A stretch of DNA of 64,000 nt, from assembly GCA_038143435.1 (NCBI GenBank), contig JAYQLX010000004.1:186001-250000 (forward strand). Reading direction: 5' to 3'. The notes under the pieces were generated by a model. That model was not told the origin of the DNA and did no database searches. It was given only the letters and a program-made list of their open reading frames with translations. The translations under genes and the position numbers were made by a program. Positions 19,881 through 27,868 of the stretch are shown piece by piece. This DNA is from UBA8337 sp038143435. GTDB taxonomy: Bacteria > Pseudomonadota > Alphaproteobacteria > RS24. The first letter of the stretch is position 1. Every line of letters begins with the position of its first letter.

Positions 19881-19954
19881 TGGAGCGGGTGAAGGGAATC
19901 GAACCCTCATCTTCAGCTTGGAAGGCTGTTGCTCTACCATTGAGCTACACCCGC
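19881..19954 (-). tRNA. glyT: tRNA-Gly (anticodon TCC)
   Basis: A 74-nt cloverleaf on the leftward strand has acceptor GCGGGTG paired with CACCCGC, D-arm GCTC-AATGGTA-GAGC and anticodon loop CTTCCAA, giving TCC. The T-arm is GGGTTCGATTCCC. CCA is encoded (TGG on the plus strand at 19881-19883). It lies between tRNA-Tyr and tuf2. Confidence 0.96.
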
Positions 19955-20097
19955 CTTACCCTTCGACCCCTTGCGGGGCGTTCCACTTACAAACGCACCG
20001 GCAACTTACCGAGTGCTTTTAGCAGCCGACTTGCCGCCTATCGGCGGTTCGCTGGCGCAAGGCGCACGAAGCAATAAATTGCTAAGTGCTTTTAGCG
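19955..20097. other. Spacer between tRNA-Gly and tRNA-Tyr
   Basis: This 143-nt spacer separates two co-directional tRNA genes. It contains an 11-bp direct repeat, GTGCTTTTAGC, at 20013-20023 and 20086-20096. The second copy abuts the 3' end of tRNA-Tyr. I see no gene. The repeats could relate to tRNA 3' processing or to an old duplication. Confidence 0.4.
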
Positions 20098-20182
20098 TGG
20101 TGGAGGGAGTTGGATTCGAACCAACGTAGGCATAGCCAACGGGTTTACAGCCCGTCCCCTTTAGCCACTCGGGCATCCCTCC
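20098..20182 (-). tRNA. tyrT: tRNA-Tyr (anticodon GTA)
   Basis: This 85-nt class II tRNA on the leftward strand has acceptor GGAGGGA paired with TCCCTCC. The anticodon arm is ACGGG-CTGTAAA-CCCGT, giving GTA. A long variable arm follows, then GGTTCGAATCC in the T-arm, with the 3' CCA encoded (TGG on the plus strand at 20098-20100). It is the first element of the tRNA-tuf2-secE unit. Confidence 0.96.
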
Positions 20183-20192
20183 GCCCCTAGAG

Positions 20193-20231
20193 TTGTAAAA
20201 CCAGATTCCGCAGAAATCTGCGATTTTACAA
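20193..20231. repeat. 39-bp inverted repeat upstream of tRNA-Tyr
   Basis: Arms TTGTAAAA-C-CAGATT (20193-20207) and AATCTG-CGA-TTTTACAA (20215-20231) can pair over 14 bp around a 7-nt centre. It starts 10 nt before the tRNA-Tyr 5' end, in the divergent region shared with rlmB. No U-tract follows on either strand, so it does not look like a terminator. A plausible reading is a leader structure or an operator over the tRNA/tuf2 promoter. I found no clear -35/-10 pair for that promoter. Confidence 0.5.
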
Positions 20232-20337
20232 TTAATCACAAGCACAAAAGCCCGACCGCTGACTCCATTTTCTTTCGAAAACCAGTCCAGCGACGGAACG
20301 ATTGCACTGCAATGTCAACAGCCTTATAAGGAATTGC

Positions 20338-21103
20338 ATGGCCAAGCGCAAGCACAAGAATCCTCATAAAGACAGAAAAACTCTAGCAGATTCGTCACAG
20401 CTGTATATCTATGGCAGCCATGCTGTGCGCGCAGCAGTGGATAACCCTCAGCGACATATCAAAAACCTCTATTTGACCGAAAATGCAGCGCACGAACTGG
20501 CGGAAACGCTGGCAAAGCGCAACATTCAGGCGCAAATAAGCAAACCGCAGCAATTGGCGTCGCTTTTGCCGCCGGATGCGGTGCATCAGGGCATGGTGTT
20601 GGAAACCGAGCCTCTGCCCGAGCCGGATTTGGCCGATTTAGCTGCATCGGGCAAATTATTGGTGTTGCTCGACCAAGTTTCCGACCCGCGCAATGTCGGC
20701 GCAATCCTGCGCGCTGCTGCGGTTTTTGGTGCGGGCGGGATTATTCTGCCGCGCCGCAACAGCCCACCGCCATCCGCCAGCCTTAGCCAAAACCGCTTCC
20801 GGCGCGTTGGAAGTGGTGCCGATGGTGCTCGCTGTCGCCAATTTGGCGCGCGCTTTGGAAACGCTGCACAAAGCCGGATATATGAGTGTCGGGCTGGATG
20901 AGCGTGGCGATACGCTGATTGGCGATGTACCGAAAGACAGCCCGCTGGCTGTGGTGATGGGCGCAGAAGGCAGCGGTTTGCGCCGCCTGACGCGTGAAAC
21001 TTGCGATATGCTGGCGCGCCTGCCGGTCGCTGATGATGCCGGATTTGCCACGCTCAATGTGGCAACGGCGACCGCCGTCACGCTTTATGCGCTGAAAAAT
21101 TAG
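20338..21103 (+). CDS. rlmB: SpoU-type 23S rRNA ribose methyltransferase (RlmB-like), one frameshift near 20779
   Basis: RlmB methylates the 2'-OH of a 23S rRNA guanosine using S-adenosylmethionine. The N-terminal L30e-like substrate-binding region follows a basic leader (MAKRKHKNPHKD). The SpoU motifs are LDQVSDPRNVGAILRAA (motif 1), VVMGAEGSGLRRLTRE (motif 2) and LNVATATAVTLYAL (motif 3). Motif 1 lies before, and motifs 2 and 3 after, a frame break. Codons for SPPPSA are followed by one surplus base near 20779, after which ALAKTASGALEVVP continues. The repaired protein has 254 residues. The start at 20338 has AAGGA upstream. Its stop overlaps the CDGSH gene stop by 3 nt in convergent orientation. 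Confidence 0.85.
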
Positions 21104-21339
21104 AGCTTATTATGCGCGCCGTCGCACAGAGGCGATTTACCGGTTGCTTTGCAGCCGCAAAAATAAACCTCGCCATCTTTGTCGGCCTCATAAAGCACAG
21201 GCTCGAAGCCGGTATCTTTGTGCTTGCCGTCGCAAAAGGGTTGATTTTCTGACTTACCGCAACTGCACCAGAAGTAACGCTTACCGGCTTTCACTTCAGT
21301 TTTATATGGCGCTTTTTGCGGACATTCAGCTTGGCTCAT
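21100..21339 (-). CDS. Small protein with two CDGSH iron-sulfur motifs
   Basis: The 79-residue product has two tandem CDGSH-type motifs: CSCGKSENQPFCDGKH at about residues 25-40 and CGCKATGKSPLCDGAH at about 61-76. Each has the three-Cys/one-His ligand set that holds a 2Fe-2S cluster in this family. It resembles the bacterial double-CDGSH proteins related to mitoNEET/Miner2, with no membrane segment. Its role is probably redox or cluster transfer, but no partner is indicated by the neighbours. It converges on rlmB with the stops overlapping. Confidence 0.88.
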   Translation of the reverse strand: MSQAECPQKAPYKTEVKAGKRYFWCSCGKSENQPFCDGKHKDTGFEPVLYEADKDGEVYFCGCKATGKSPLCDGAHNKL

Positions 21340-21394
21340 AATGTTCTCCCGTGGTTAGTCAAAAAGCATATGGCCTTGCCGCCCTGCAGCGCAA

Positions 21395-21427
21395 CAAAAA
21401 ACCCCGCCCTGTTGCCAAAGCGGGGTT
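21395..21427 (-). terminator. Rho-independent terminator of the thiolase gene
   Basis: Reading leftward, AACCCCGC (21420-21427) pairs perfectly with GCGGGGTT (21400-21407) around a 12-nt loop. It is followed by TTTT. It lies 23 nt past the thiolase stop. Confidence 0.8.
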
Positions 21428-21449
21428 GATTATTTCAGCACGAAGACGC

Positions 21450-22625
21450 CTATTGCAGGTTCTCAATAATCGTGACATTGGCCATGCCGCCGCCTTCGCA
21501 CATCGTTTGCAAACCGTATTTGCCGCCTTTGCGCTTCAGCGCGCTGACCAAAGTTGCCATCAGCTTTGTGCCGGAGCCGCCAAGCGGGTGACCCAGCGCG
21601 ATGGCACCGCCATGCACGTTGATTTTCTCGCCATCAACACCAAGCTCTTTGCAATAAGCGACCGGCACGGAACCGAAAGCTTCATTGACTTCGAACAGGT
21701 CAATATCATCAACCGACAGACCGGCTTTATCCAAAGCACGCTTGGTTGCGGGGATGGGGGCTTCCAGCATAATCACCGGATCGTGACCCATGACAGACAG
21801 ATGGATGATTTTTGCCAAAGGCTTCACATTGAGTTTTTTCAAACCCTCTTCATTGACAATCATCACGCCTGATGCGCCGTCGCAAATCTGGCTGGACGAT
21901 GCGGCGGTAATGACCCCGCCCTCGGCCAGCAGCTTGACGCCCTGAATGCCCTCAAGGCTGGCGTCGAAGCGAATGCCTTCATCGACTTTATGAATCTCTT
22001 TTTCGCCATCCTCATTGGTCACTTCAATCGGCACGATTTCTTCATCGAAAGCACCGGCTTGCGTCGCCGCAATGGCGCGCTCATGACTGCGATAGGCGTA
22101 AGCGTCAATCTCGTCTTTGGTCAGCTCGTATTTTTTGGCGACCATTTCGGCACCGGCAAATTGGCTGAACTGCACATCGGGATAACGCTTTTGCATGGCT
22201 TCAGAGACATAAAAGCCGTGGCCTTCTTTGAACGGCAAAGAAATATTCAAACCCATCGGCACATTGGTCATGCTTTCCACACCAGCGGCAATCACGCAGT
22301 CCATAGTGCCAGACATCACGGCTTGTGCCGCAAAATGGATGGATTGTTGCGACGAACCGCATTGGCGGTCAACCGAAGTGGCCGGCACGCTTTCCGGCAG
22401 GCGCGATGACAACACCGCATTACGACCGATATTGGCCGCTTGCTGGCCGACTTGGGTGACGCAGCCCATGATCACGTCTTCGACCATTTCAGGGTCTGCG
22501 CCTGAACGGTCGAGCAATTCGTCAATGACTTTGCCTGCCAAATCGGCCGGATGCCATTCTTTCAGCTTACCGTCGCGGCGACCACCGGCGGTGCGCCCCA
22601 CGGCAACAATATATGCTTCAGCCAT
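21450..22625 (-). CDS. Thiolase family protein (acetyl-CoA acetyltransferase type)
   Basis: Thiolases cleave or form 3-ketoacyl-CoA. The start at 22625 (MAEAYIVAVGRT) is preceded by AAGGGAGA and gives 391 residues. The nucleophilic cysteine lies in VDRQCGSSQQSIHF, the His motif is GHPLGGSG and the second cysteine is in MCEGGGMANVTIIE. NEAFGSVPVAYCKELG fits the NEAF motif. The chain length and DRQCGSS motif resemble the acetyl-CoA/steroid-type thiolases rather than the FadA subunit. It is a single-gene transcript, divergent from the nitronate monooxygenase-like gene. Substrate not assignable by eye. Confidence 0.9.
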   Translation of the reverse strand: MAEAYIVAVGRTAGGRRDGKLKEWHPADLAGKVIDELLDRSGADPEMVEDVIMGCVTQVGQQAANIGRNAVLSSRLPESVPATSVDRQCGSSQQSIHFAAQAVMSGTMDCVIAAGVESMTNVPMGLNISLPFKEGHGFYVSEAMQKRYPDVQFSQFAGAEMVAKKYELTKDEIDAYAYRSHERAIAATQAGAFDEEIVPIEVTNEDGEKEIHKVDEGIRFDASLEGIQGVKLLAEGGVITAASSSQICDGASGVMIVNEEGLKKLNVKPLAKIIHLSVMGHDPVIMLEAPIPATKRALDKAGLSVDDIDLFEVNEAFGSVPVAYCKELGVDGEKINVHGGAIALGHPLGGSGTKLMATLVSALKRKGGKYGLQTMCEGGGMANVTIIENLQ

Positions 22626-22698
22626 ATCTATCTCCCTTAAACAAAATAGCTGGCGAGAAGCTACCAAATGAAATAATGGCGCGACAAGTTAATTTTGA

Positions 22699-22726
22699 TT
22701 GCACTCTTTTCAGCCGTGCGTAACAT
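22699..22726 (+). promoter_or_regulatory. Possible sigma-70 promoter of the nitronate monooxygenase-like gene
   Basis: TTGCAC (22699-22704), a 16-bp spacer and TAACAT (22721-22726) lie 28 nt before the start codon at 22755. The match is moderate. Confidence 0.35.
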
Positions 22727-22754
22727 GTCGACAGAAATTTCAAGGGAGAAAGAC

Positions 22755-23729
22755 ATGAAAACCCGTATCACTGAACTTTTCGACATTGAGCATCCGGTCA
22801 TTCAAGGCGGCATGCACCATGTCGGCTTTGCGGAAATGGCGGCTGCCGTTTCAAACGCCGGTGGCCTCGGCATCATTACCGGCCTGACGCAGCCTTCGCC
22901 GAAAGATTTGGCCAATGAGATTGCCAAATGTAATGAAATGACCGACAAGCCATTCGGCGTGAACTTGACCTTCTTGCCGGGCTTCGCCAATCCCGATTAT
23001 CCGGGCTATATCGAGGCGATTATTGCGGGCAATGTGCGCATTGTCGAAACCGCCGGTCGCAGCCCCGAGCAATATATGCCGCTGATGAAAGAGGCCGGTA
23101 TTAAAGTCATCCATAAATGCACCTCGGTGCGCCACTCTTTGAAAGCCGAGCGCATTGGTTGCGATGCCGTGTCGGTTGACGGTTTTGAGTGCGGTGGTCA
23201 CCCGGGCGAAGATGACATCCCGAACATGATTTTGCTGCCGCGCGCGGCCGAAGAATTGTCCATTCCGTTTGTCGCCTCAGGCGGCATCGGCAATGCCCAA
23301 CAACTGGTCGCCGCTTTGGCGCTGGGTGCTGACGGCGTCAATATGGGCACGCGCTTCATCGCTACCAAAGAAGCACCGGTGCACCAAAACGTCAAAGAGG
23401 CGCTGGTCGGCGCGTCTGAATTGGACACCACGCTGATTATGCGCCCGCTGCGCAATACCGAGCGCGTTTTGAAAAATGATGCGGTCACGCGCATTCAGGA
23501 AAAGGAAAAAGAGCTCGGCGAGAACATCCAAATCAATGACATTATGGATGAGGTTGCCGGCGTGTATCCGAAAATCATGAGCGATGGCGATATGGATGCC
23601 GGCGCTTGGTCATGCGGCATGGTCGCCGGCCTCATTCACGATATTCCGAGCTGCGATGAGCTGGTCGGCGGCATGGTGAAAGAAGCCGAAGAAATTATCG
23701 CCAAACGTCTGGCAGCATTTGCGGCGTAG
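22755..23729 (+). CDS. Nitronate monooxygenase / 2-nitropropane dioxygenase-like flavoprotein
   Basis: This FMN-dependent TIM-barrel family oxidises alkyl nitronates, and related members are enoyl reductases. The start at 22755 has GGGAGA upstream and gives 324 residues. Family motifs are PVIQGGMHHVGFAEMAAAVS near the N-terminus, SVDGFECGGHPGEDD with the catalytic-region histidine at about residue 149, and the FMN phosphate site ASGGIGNAQQL...LGADGVNMGTRF. The genuine substrate is uncertain. The thiolase next door would also fit an acyl-CoA role. A terminator follows at 23836. Confidence 0.85.
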   Translation: MKTRITELFDIEHPVIQGGMHHVGFAEMAAAVSNAGGLGIITGLTQPSPKDLANEIAKCNEMTDKPFGVNLTFLPGFANPDYPGYIEAIIAGNVRIVETAGRSPEQYMPLMKEAGIKVIHKCTSVRHSLKAERIGCDAVSVDGFECGGHPGEDDIPNMILLPRAAEELSIPFVASGGIGNAQQLVAALALGADGVNMGTRFIATKEAPVHQNVKEALVGASELDTTLIMRPLRNTERVLKNDAVTRIQEKEKELGENIQINDIMDEVAGVYPKIMSDGDMDAGAWSCGMVAGLIHDIPSCDELVGGMVKEAEEIIAKRLAAFAA

Positions 23730-23835
23730 GGTAAAAAGGGCGCGATCGCTGAAAGCGACCCCCGCCCGCCTTCCCCAAGCGAGACGGCTTGGCATCGTCA
23801 AGCCGACGAGACGATTGCGAACATAAGAATTGAAC

Positions 23836-23863
23836 GCCCTGCTCTTACGAGCAGGGCTTTTTT
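23836..23863 (+). terminator. Rho-independent terminator after the nitronate monooxygenase-like gene
   Basis: GCCCTGCTC (23836-23844) and GAGCAGGGC (23849-23857) form a perfect 9-bp stem with a TTAC loop, followed by TTTTTT. The preceding 106-nt spacer also contains a CGGCTTG-GCATCGT-CAAGCCG stem. Confidence 0.88.
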
Positions 23864-23884
23864 CATCACGTCACCGTGCTTGCC

Positions 23885-25852
23885 CTAAGGCGTAACTATA
23901 TTAAAATCATTCGGGAACTCGTCGAGGCGGCTGAACACTTTCATCAGTGCCAGCGGGTTGCCGCCGACTTTCACATTGCCCTTGACGATTTCCTTCGGAA
24001 AGCTGGTGGCTCCCAGCGCCACTTGGTTGAACATGGCGCGCGTCAGCGTCAGCGTCGCATCGGCGTTTTTATCCTGCTTATTCGGAATATTATTGAGCAC
24101 GCTATTGTCGAGCGAAAGGACAAACTGCTCTTTCGTATCGGTGAAGTCGAGATTGATTTTCACCTGCAAATCATCCGCCCCTTCAGGGTTGAAGCGCACC
24201 GCCATAAAGTCGAGGAACATTGAAGTCGGCACATTCGACACCATATCGGGGCTGGCTGTGCGCGCGCCACGCGCCACATCTACGCCCTCGCGCAATTCTT
24301 TGGCGCCGGTGAGGTAGAAGTTACGCCATGGCCCGCTTTCTGCCTGATACCCCATTTGCTCATAGGCATCGGCCAGCAGCGCGCGCGCTTCTTTTTTCTT
24401 CGGATGGGCGAAGACATAATGGTTCAGCAATTCCGCCGCCCAGCGATAATCGCCCTTTTGCATGGCGTGTTTGGCATGGCGCATCAGCCCGTCCGGCCCG
24501 CCTGCCAAATTCATATAATTGCGCGCGCGGCGCTGCGGCGTCAGCGGGTTCAAATTGGCCGGCACACCGTCAAAATAGCCGAGATAGAAATTGTAAACGG
24601 CGCGCACATTATGGCTCACCGTGCCGTAATAATCGCGATTGTAAAACTCCTGCGCCAAAGAGGGCGGCAGATCCAGCATGTTGGAAATTTCGGTCGCCGT
24701 ATGACCGTGATTCATCAGCCGCACCGTCTGGTCGTGCATGAAGCGATACATATCGCGCTGCTTGGCGATATAGTCATAACCGGCATTGCGGCCCCAACGC
24801 GGCCAATGGTGCGAACCGAATACCAAATCCATGCGGTCGCCGAACAGCTCCAACATATCGGTGAGATGGCGCGACCAAATCAGCGCATCGCGCGTCTTCG
24901 CGCCGCGCGGCGTATAGAGATTGTGCATCACGCCATTGACTTCCTCAGCCACGCAAAGCGCGTTCCACTTCGGCAGATAGAACACAAACTCGGCCGGGGC
25001 TTCCGCCCCCGGCGTCAGTTGAAACTCAATCTCCACCCCGTCCAGCACCAGCTTTTGGCCGGTCGCGGTAATGTCATCGGTAGGGGTCAGCAAGGTGATG
25101 GAACCAAAGGCCACGCCCTTGCCCAGCCCGCTATCAATCGCCCCTTGCGGGGTGCGCTCCAGCAAATTGCCGAACATATAACCGGCGCGGCGGCTCATCG
25201 CATTGCCGGCAATCACGTTTTCGCTGGTCACTTCCTTGACGAAATGCTCGGGCGCGATAAAGCGAATGCGCCCGCTCGCCAAATCATCTTCATCGGCCAG
25301 TGCGCGAATACCGGCAAAATGGTCGGCATGGCTGTGCGTCGCCAAAATGGCTTTGACGGGGCGCTTGCTGAAATGGCTGTCGACCAGCTTCATCGCCGCA
25401 TCCATTGTTTCGGTGGCGGTCAGCGGGTCAACCACAATCCAACCCGTATCGCCTTTGATGAAAGTCACATTGGCGAGGTCATAGCCGCGCACTTGGTAAA
25501 TGCCCTCGGTCACCTCAAACAGGCCATGAATGGCATTGAGGCGCGCTTGCCGCCACAGGCTGGGGTTCACCGTGTCGGGGCGCGTGCCGTCGAGATATTC
25601 GAGATTGGTCATGTCCCAGACCACGCGGCCGGTCGCCTCTTTAATGACCAGCGCTTCGGGTTTGGCCAATTGTCCGCGCGTCGCCAGCTTGAAGTCTTCC
25701 GTGTTTTCAAACGGCAGGCGGTCGAGCACTTTTTCATGCGCCGCTTTGGTTGCAGCACTTGGCGCTTTGGCGTTCATATCTGCGGCGACTGCGCCCGTGT
25801 TGAAAGATGCGCCGATAAATGCGGCAGCCAGCCACAATTTTGTATTTTTCAT
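23885..25852 (-). CDS. Secreted alkylsulfatase of the SdsA1 type (metallo-beta-lactamase fold)
   Basis: SdsA-type enzymes hydrolyse linear primary alkyl sulfates to alcohol and sulfate. The 655-residue product has a signal peptide (residues 1-24, ending AVAA). The zinc motif THSHADHF is at about residues 172-179, and further metal ligands lie in CVAEEVNG and VFGSHHWPRWG. The alkylsulfatase middle domain follows, with an SCP2-like lipid-binding domain at the C-terminus (about residues 530-655). The start has a GGGGGGA ribosome-binding site. It is 14 nt after the flavin monooxygenase, probably co-transcribed. Homologues usually act in the periplasm. No aryl- or secondary-sulfatase motif is seen. 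Confidence 0.92.
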   Translation of the reverse strand: MKNTKLWLAAAFIGASFNTGAVAADMNAKAPSAATKAAHEKVLDRLPFENTEDFKLATRGQLAKPEALVIKEATGRVVWDMTNLEYLDGTRPDTVNPSLWRQARLNAIHGLFEVTEGIYQVRGYDLANVTFIKGDTGWIVVDPLTATETMDAAMKLVDSHFSKRPVKAILATHSHADHFAGIRALADEDDLASGRIRFIAPEHFVKEVTSENVIAGNAMSRRAGYMFGNLLERTPQGAIDSGLGKGVAFGSITLLTPTDDITATGQKLVLDGVEIEFQLTPGAEAPAEFVFYLPKWNALCVAEEVNGVMHNLYTPRGAKTRDALIWSRHLTDMLELFGDRMDLVFGSHHWPRWGRNAGYDYIAKQRDMYRFMHDQTVRLMNHGHTATEISNMLDLPPSLAQEFYNRDYYGTVSHNVRAVYNFYLGYFDGVPANLNPLTPQRRARNYMNLAGGPDGLMRHAKHAMQKGDYRWAAELLNHYVFAHPKKKEARALLADAYEQMGYQAESGPWRNFYLTGAKELREGVDVARGARTASPDMVSNVPTSMFLDFMAVRFNPEGADDLQVKINLDFTDTKEQFVLSLDNSVLNNIPNKQDKNADATLTLTRAMFNQVALGATSFPKEIVKGNVKVGGNPLALMKVFSRLDEFPNDFNIVTP

Positions 25853-25866
25853 GATATCCCCCCAGT

Positions 25867-27192
25867 TTATTCAGCAGCAATCCAATTGCCGCGCAGCTCT
25901 TTCTTCAAATCGCTTACATATTTATTGAAGTCAATCTGAATCGTGTGCCGCTCACTGTCATAATAATGGCCGAGATAAACCTTCTCATCGGCAATGATGG
26001 TCTTTTCCATCGCCGCATCATCGGGCATGGCATAATTTCCGGCCAGCACATTGGCGATGAATTTCGATTGCTGCTCGGCCAAATTAACCAAAGTCGGCAG
26101 CGGTTGCGCCAGTCCGACAAAAAACAAATTGCGCCAGCCCGGTTTCACCATGCGGCGATAAAGCGGAAATTTATTGTCTTTCACGGCCAGCGAGTTTTGC
26201 TGCAAAAACGGAAATGAAATGCGATAGCCGGTGGCCCAAATAATCACGTCAATTTCTTCGCGGCTGCCATCGGCAAAGCGCACGCCATCGCCATCCAAGT
26301 TTTCCAGCCCGCCCTTCACCATCACATCACCGCAACCGAGCCGCGTCAAAAACTCGCCCGAAACAGAGGGGTGCGCGGTCAGTACCTCATGGTCGGGCTT
26401 GGGCAGACCGTAATCTTCCATATTGCCGACCGCCTTTTTAATAACGATTTGGCCGAGCTTGCGGCCAATGGCTTGCGGCATCCAAGCGGGCATGACCGAT
26501 TTATCGGCCGGTTCGCCATTCAGATATTTCGGCAGCACCCAGACGCCGCGGCGCGCCGAGATGAAGCATTTTTTGGCAATCGGGCGTTGCGAGACTTCTG
26601 AGGCAATATCCATCGCCGAATTGCCGACCCCGACAACCAGCACGTTTTTGCCGCGCAGATCATGCGGCTCAAACGGCGAGTCATAATCATGGCTGTGCAT
26701 TTGAATGCCGTTGAAATTGTCGCCATACTCGCTCGGCGTTTTGGCGTCCCAATGATGACCGTTTGCAACCACCAGCGCACCATATTGGCGCGTTTCACCG
26801 CTCGACAGAGTGACGTGCCAAACCCCGTCATCATCGCGCCGCGCACCTTCTACCGCCGTGTTGAAGCTGATATTCTCGCGCAGGCCAAAATGGTCAACAT
26901 AATCATTGAAGTAATCAAATAGCTGGCTGTGATGGGGGAAATCCGGCCAATCATCGGGCACCGGATAATCTTCAAACGCCAAGCGGAATTTTGATGTGTC
27001 GATATGCAGGCTTTGATAACAGGCCGATTTGCCATTGGGGTTTTTGTGATACCAATTGCCGCCAATATTGTCGGACATTTCAAATTGCTCATAGGCAATG
27101 CCGAAATCCTTCAGCCGCTTGGCGGTGGTGAAACCGGAACAACCGGCCCCGACAATGCACACTTTCATATTGGCCGGTAGCGCGTCACTCAT
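25867..27192 (-). CDS. Flavin-containing monooxygenase
   Basis: Class B flavin monooxygenases use FAD and NADPH to oxygenate soft nucleophiles or, in some members, ketones. The 441-residue product has the FAD-binding GAGCSG at residues 15-20 and the FMO fingerprint FxGxxxHxxxY at residues 159-169. It also has a second Rossmann motif VGVGNSAMDIA for NADPH and the ATGY motif near residue 320. An AGGGAG site precedes the ATG. It lies between a glutathione S-transferase gene (43 nt) and the alkylsulfatase (14 nt). The substrate cannot be read from sequence. It could be an amine, a sulfur compound or an alkyl ketone. Confidence 0.9.
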   Translation of the reverse strand: MSDALPANMKVCIVGAGCSGFTTAKRLKDFGIAYEQFEMSDNIGGNWYHKNPNGKSACYQSLHIDTSKFRLAFEDYPVPDDWPDFPHHSQLFDYFNDYVDHFGLRENISFNTAVEGARRDDDGVWHVTLSSGETRQYGALVVANGHHWDAKTPSEYGDNFNGIQMHSHDYDSPFEPHDLRGKNVLVVGVGNSAMDIASEVSQRPIAKKCFISARRGVWVLPKYLNGEPADKSVMPAWMPQAIGRKLGQIVIKKAVGNMEDYGLPKPDHEVLTAHPSVSGEFLTRLGCGDVMVKGGLENLDGDGVRFADGSREEIDVIIWATGYRISFPFLQQNSLAVKDNKFPLYRRMVKPGWRNLFFVGLAQPLPTLVNLAEQQSKFIANVLAGNYAMPDDAAMEKTIIADEKVYLGHYYDSERHTIQIDFNKYVSDLKKELRGNWIAAE

Positions 27193-27235
27193 GTCAAACT
27201 CCCTATTTGACGAAAGCTTGGCACAAGGCGGCGGG

Positions 27236-27868
27236 TTAATCCAGAGGTGGGAAATGATGCTCTTTGTCGCTGTCGAGCCAAAGCGTATATTTGCCCATAA
27301 TGCGGGTGAAGGGCGGCCAGTCGAGAAAGCGCATCAGCCAGCTTTGCACATGGGGCAAGCCCATCTCAGTGTCAAACCAAGCCGGATCAGCAATGCGGAA
27401 CTGACGCACGAAAGGCAAAAGCGCAACATCGGTAAACCCTGCCCTGTCACCCGCCAGCCAGCCCTCGGCGAGTTGCGGCTCCAGCTTTTGCAGCATGCCA
27501 TGGCACACGGCGCGATGGGTTGGCGCATCCGCATCTTCATAGCGGCTGGTATATTTATAGCGGTCGAGATGATGTTTGAAATCGCCGTCAAACGCGTCAA
27601 TCAATGTCTCATCCTTATGCGCCAGCCAGCCCTGCGGGTCAGCTTGCGCCAGCGCCCACGCCATCACATCGCGGCTTTCATCCAGCACTGTGCCATCGGG
27701 CAATTGCAGCACCGGCACTGTGCCTTTGGGCGAAAGCTCCAGCATATCGGGCGGCTTGTCGCGCAGCACAATCTCGCGCAAGCGCAGCTCAATCTCGGCG
27801 GCCGCCAGCGCCATGCGGGCGCGCATGGCATAGGGGCAGCGGCGGAAACTGTAGAGCAGCGGCGCCAT
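27236..27868 (-). CDS. Glutathione S-transferase family protein
   Basis: The 210-residue product has a thioredoxin-fold N-terminal domain with the CPYAMRARM motif at residues 11-19. The cysteine suggests a GrxB/omega-like redox GST rather than a Tyr/Ser type. TVPVLQLPDG provides the cis-proline and DESRDVM the glutathione gamma-glutamyl contact. The C-terminal helical domain contains the conserved TDVALLPFVRQ (N-cap region). The start shares one base with the trhO stop, so the two are translationally coupled. Confidence 0.87.
   Translation of the reverse strand: MAPLLYSFRRCPYAMRARMALAAAEIELRLREIVLRDKPPDMLELSPKGTVPVLQLPDGTVLDESRDVMAWALAQADPQGWLAHKDETLIDAFDGDFKHHLDRYKYTSRYEDADAPTHRAVCHGMLQKLEPQLAEGWLAGDRAGFTDVALLPFVRQFRIADPAWFDTEMGLPHVQSWLMRFLDWPPFTRIMGKYTLWLDSDKEHHFPPLD

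Noticed and set aside
24356..25939. A 527-codon rightward open frame opposite the alkylsulfatase
   Set aside because: It is a shadow of a strongly supported gene with motifs in order. The antisense product has no recognisable domain.
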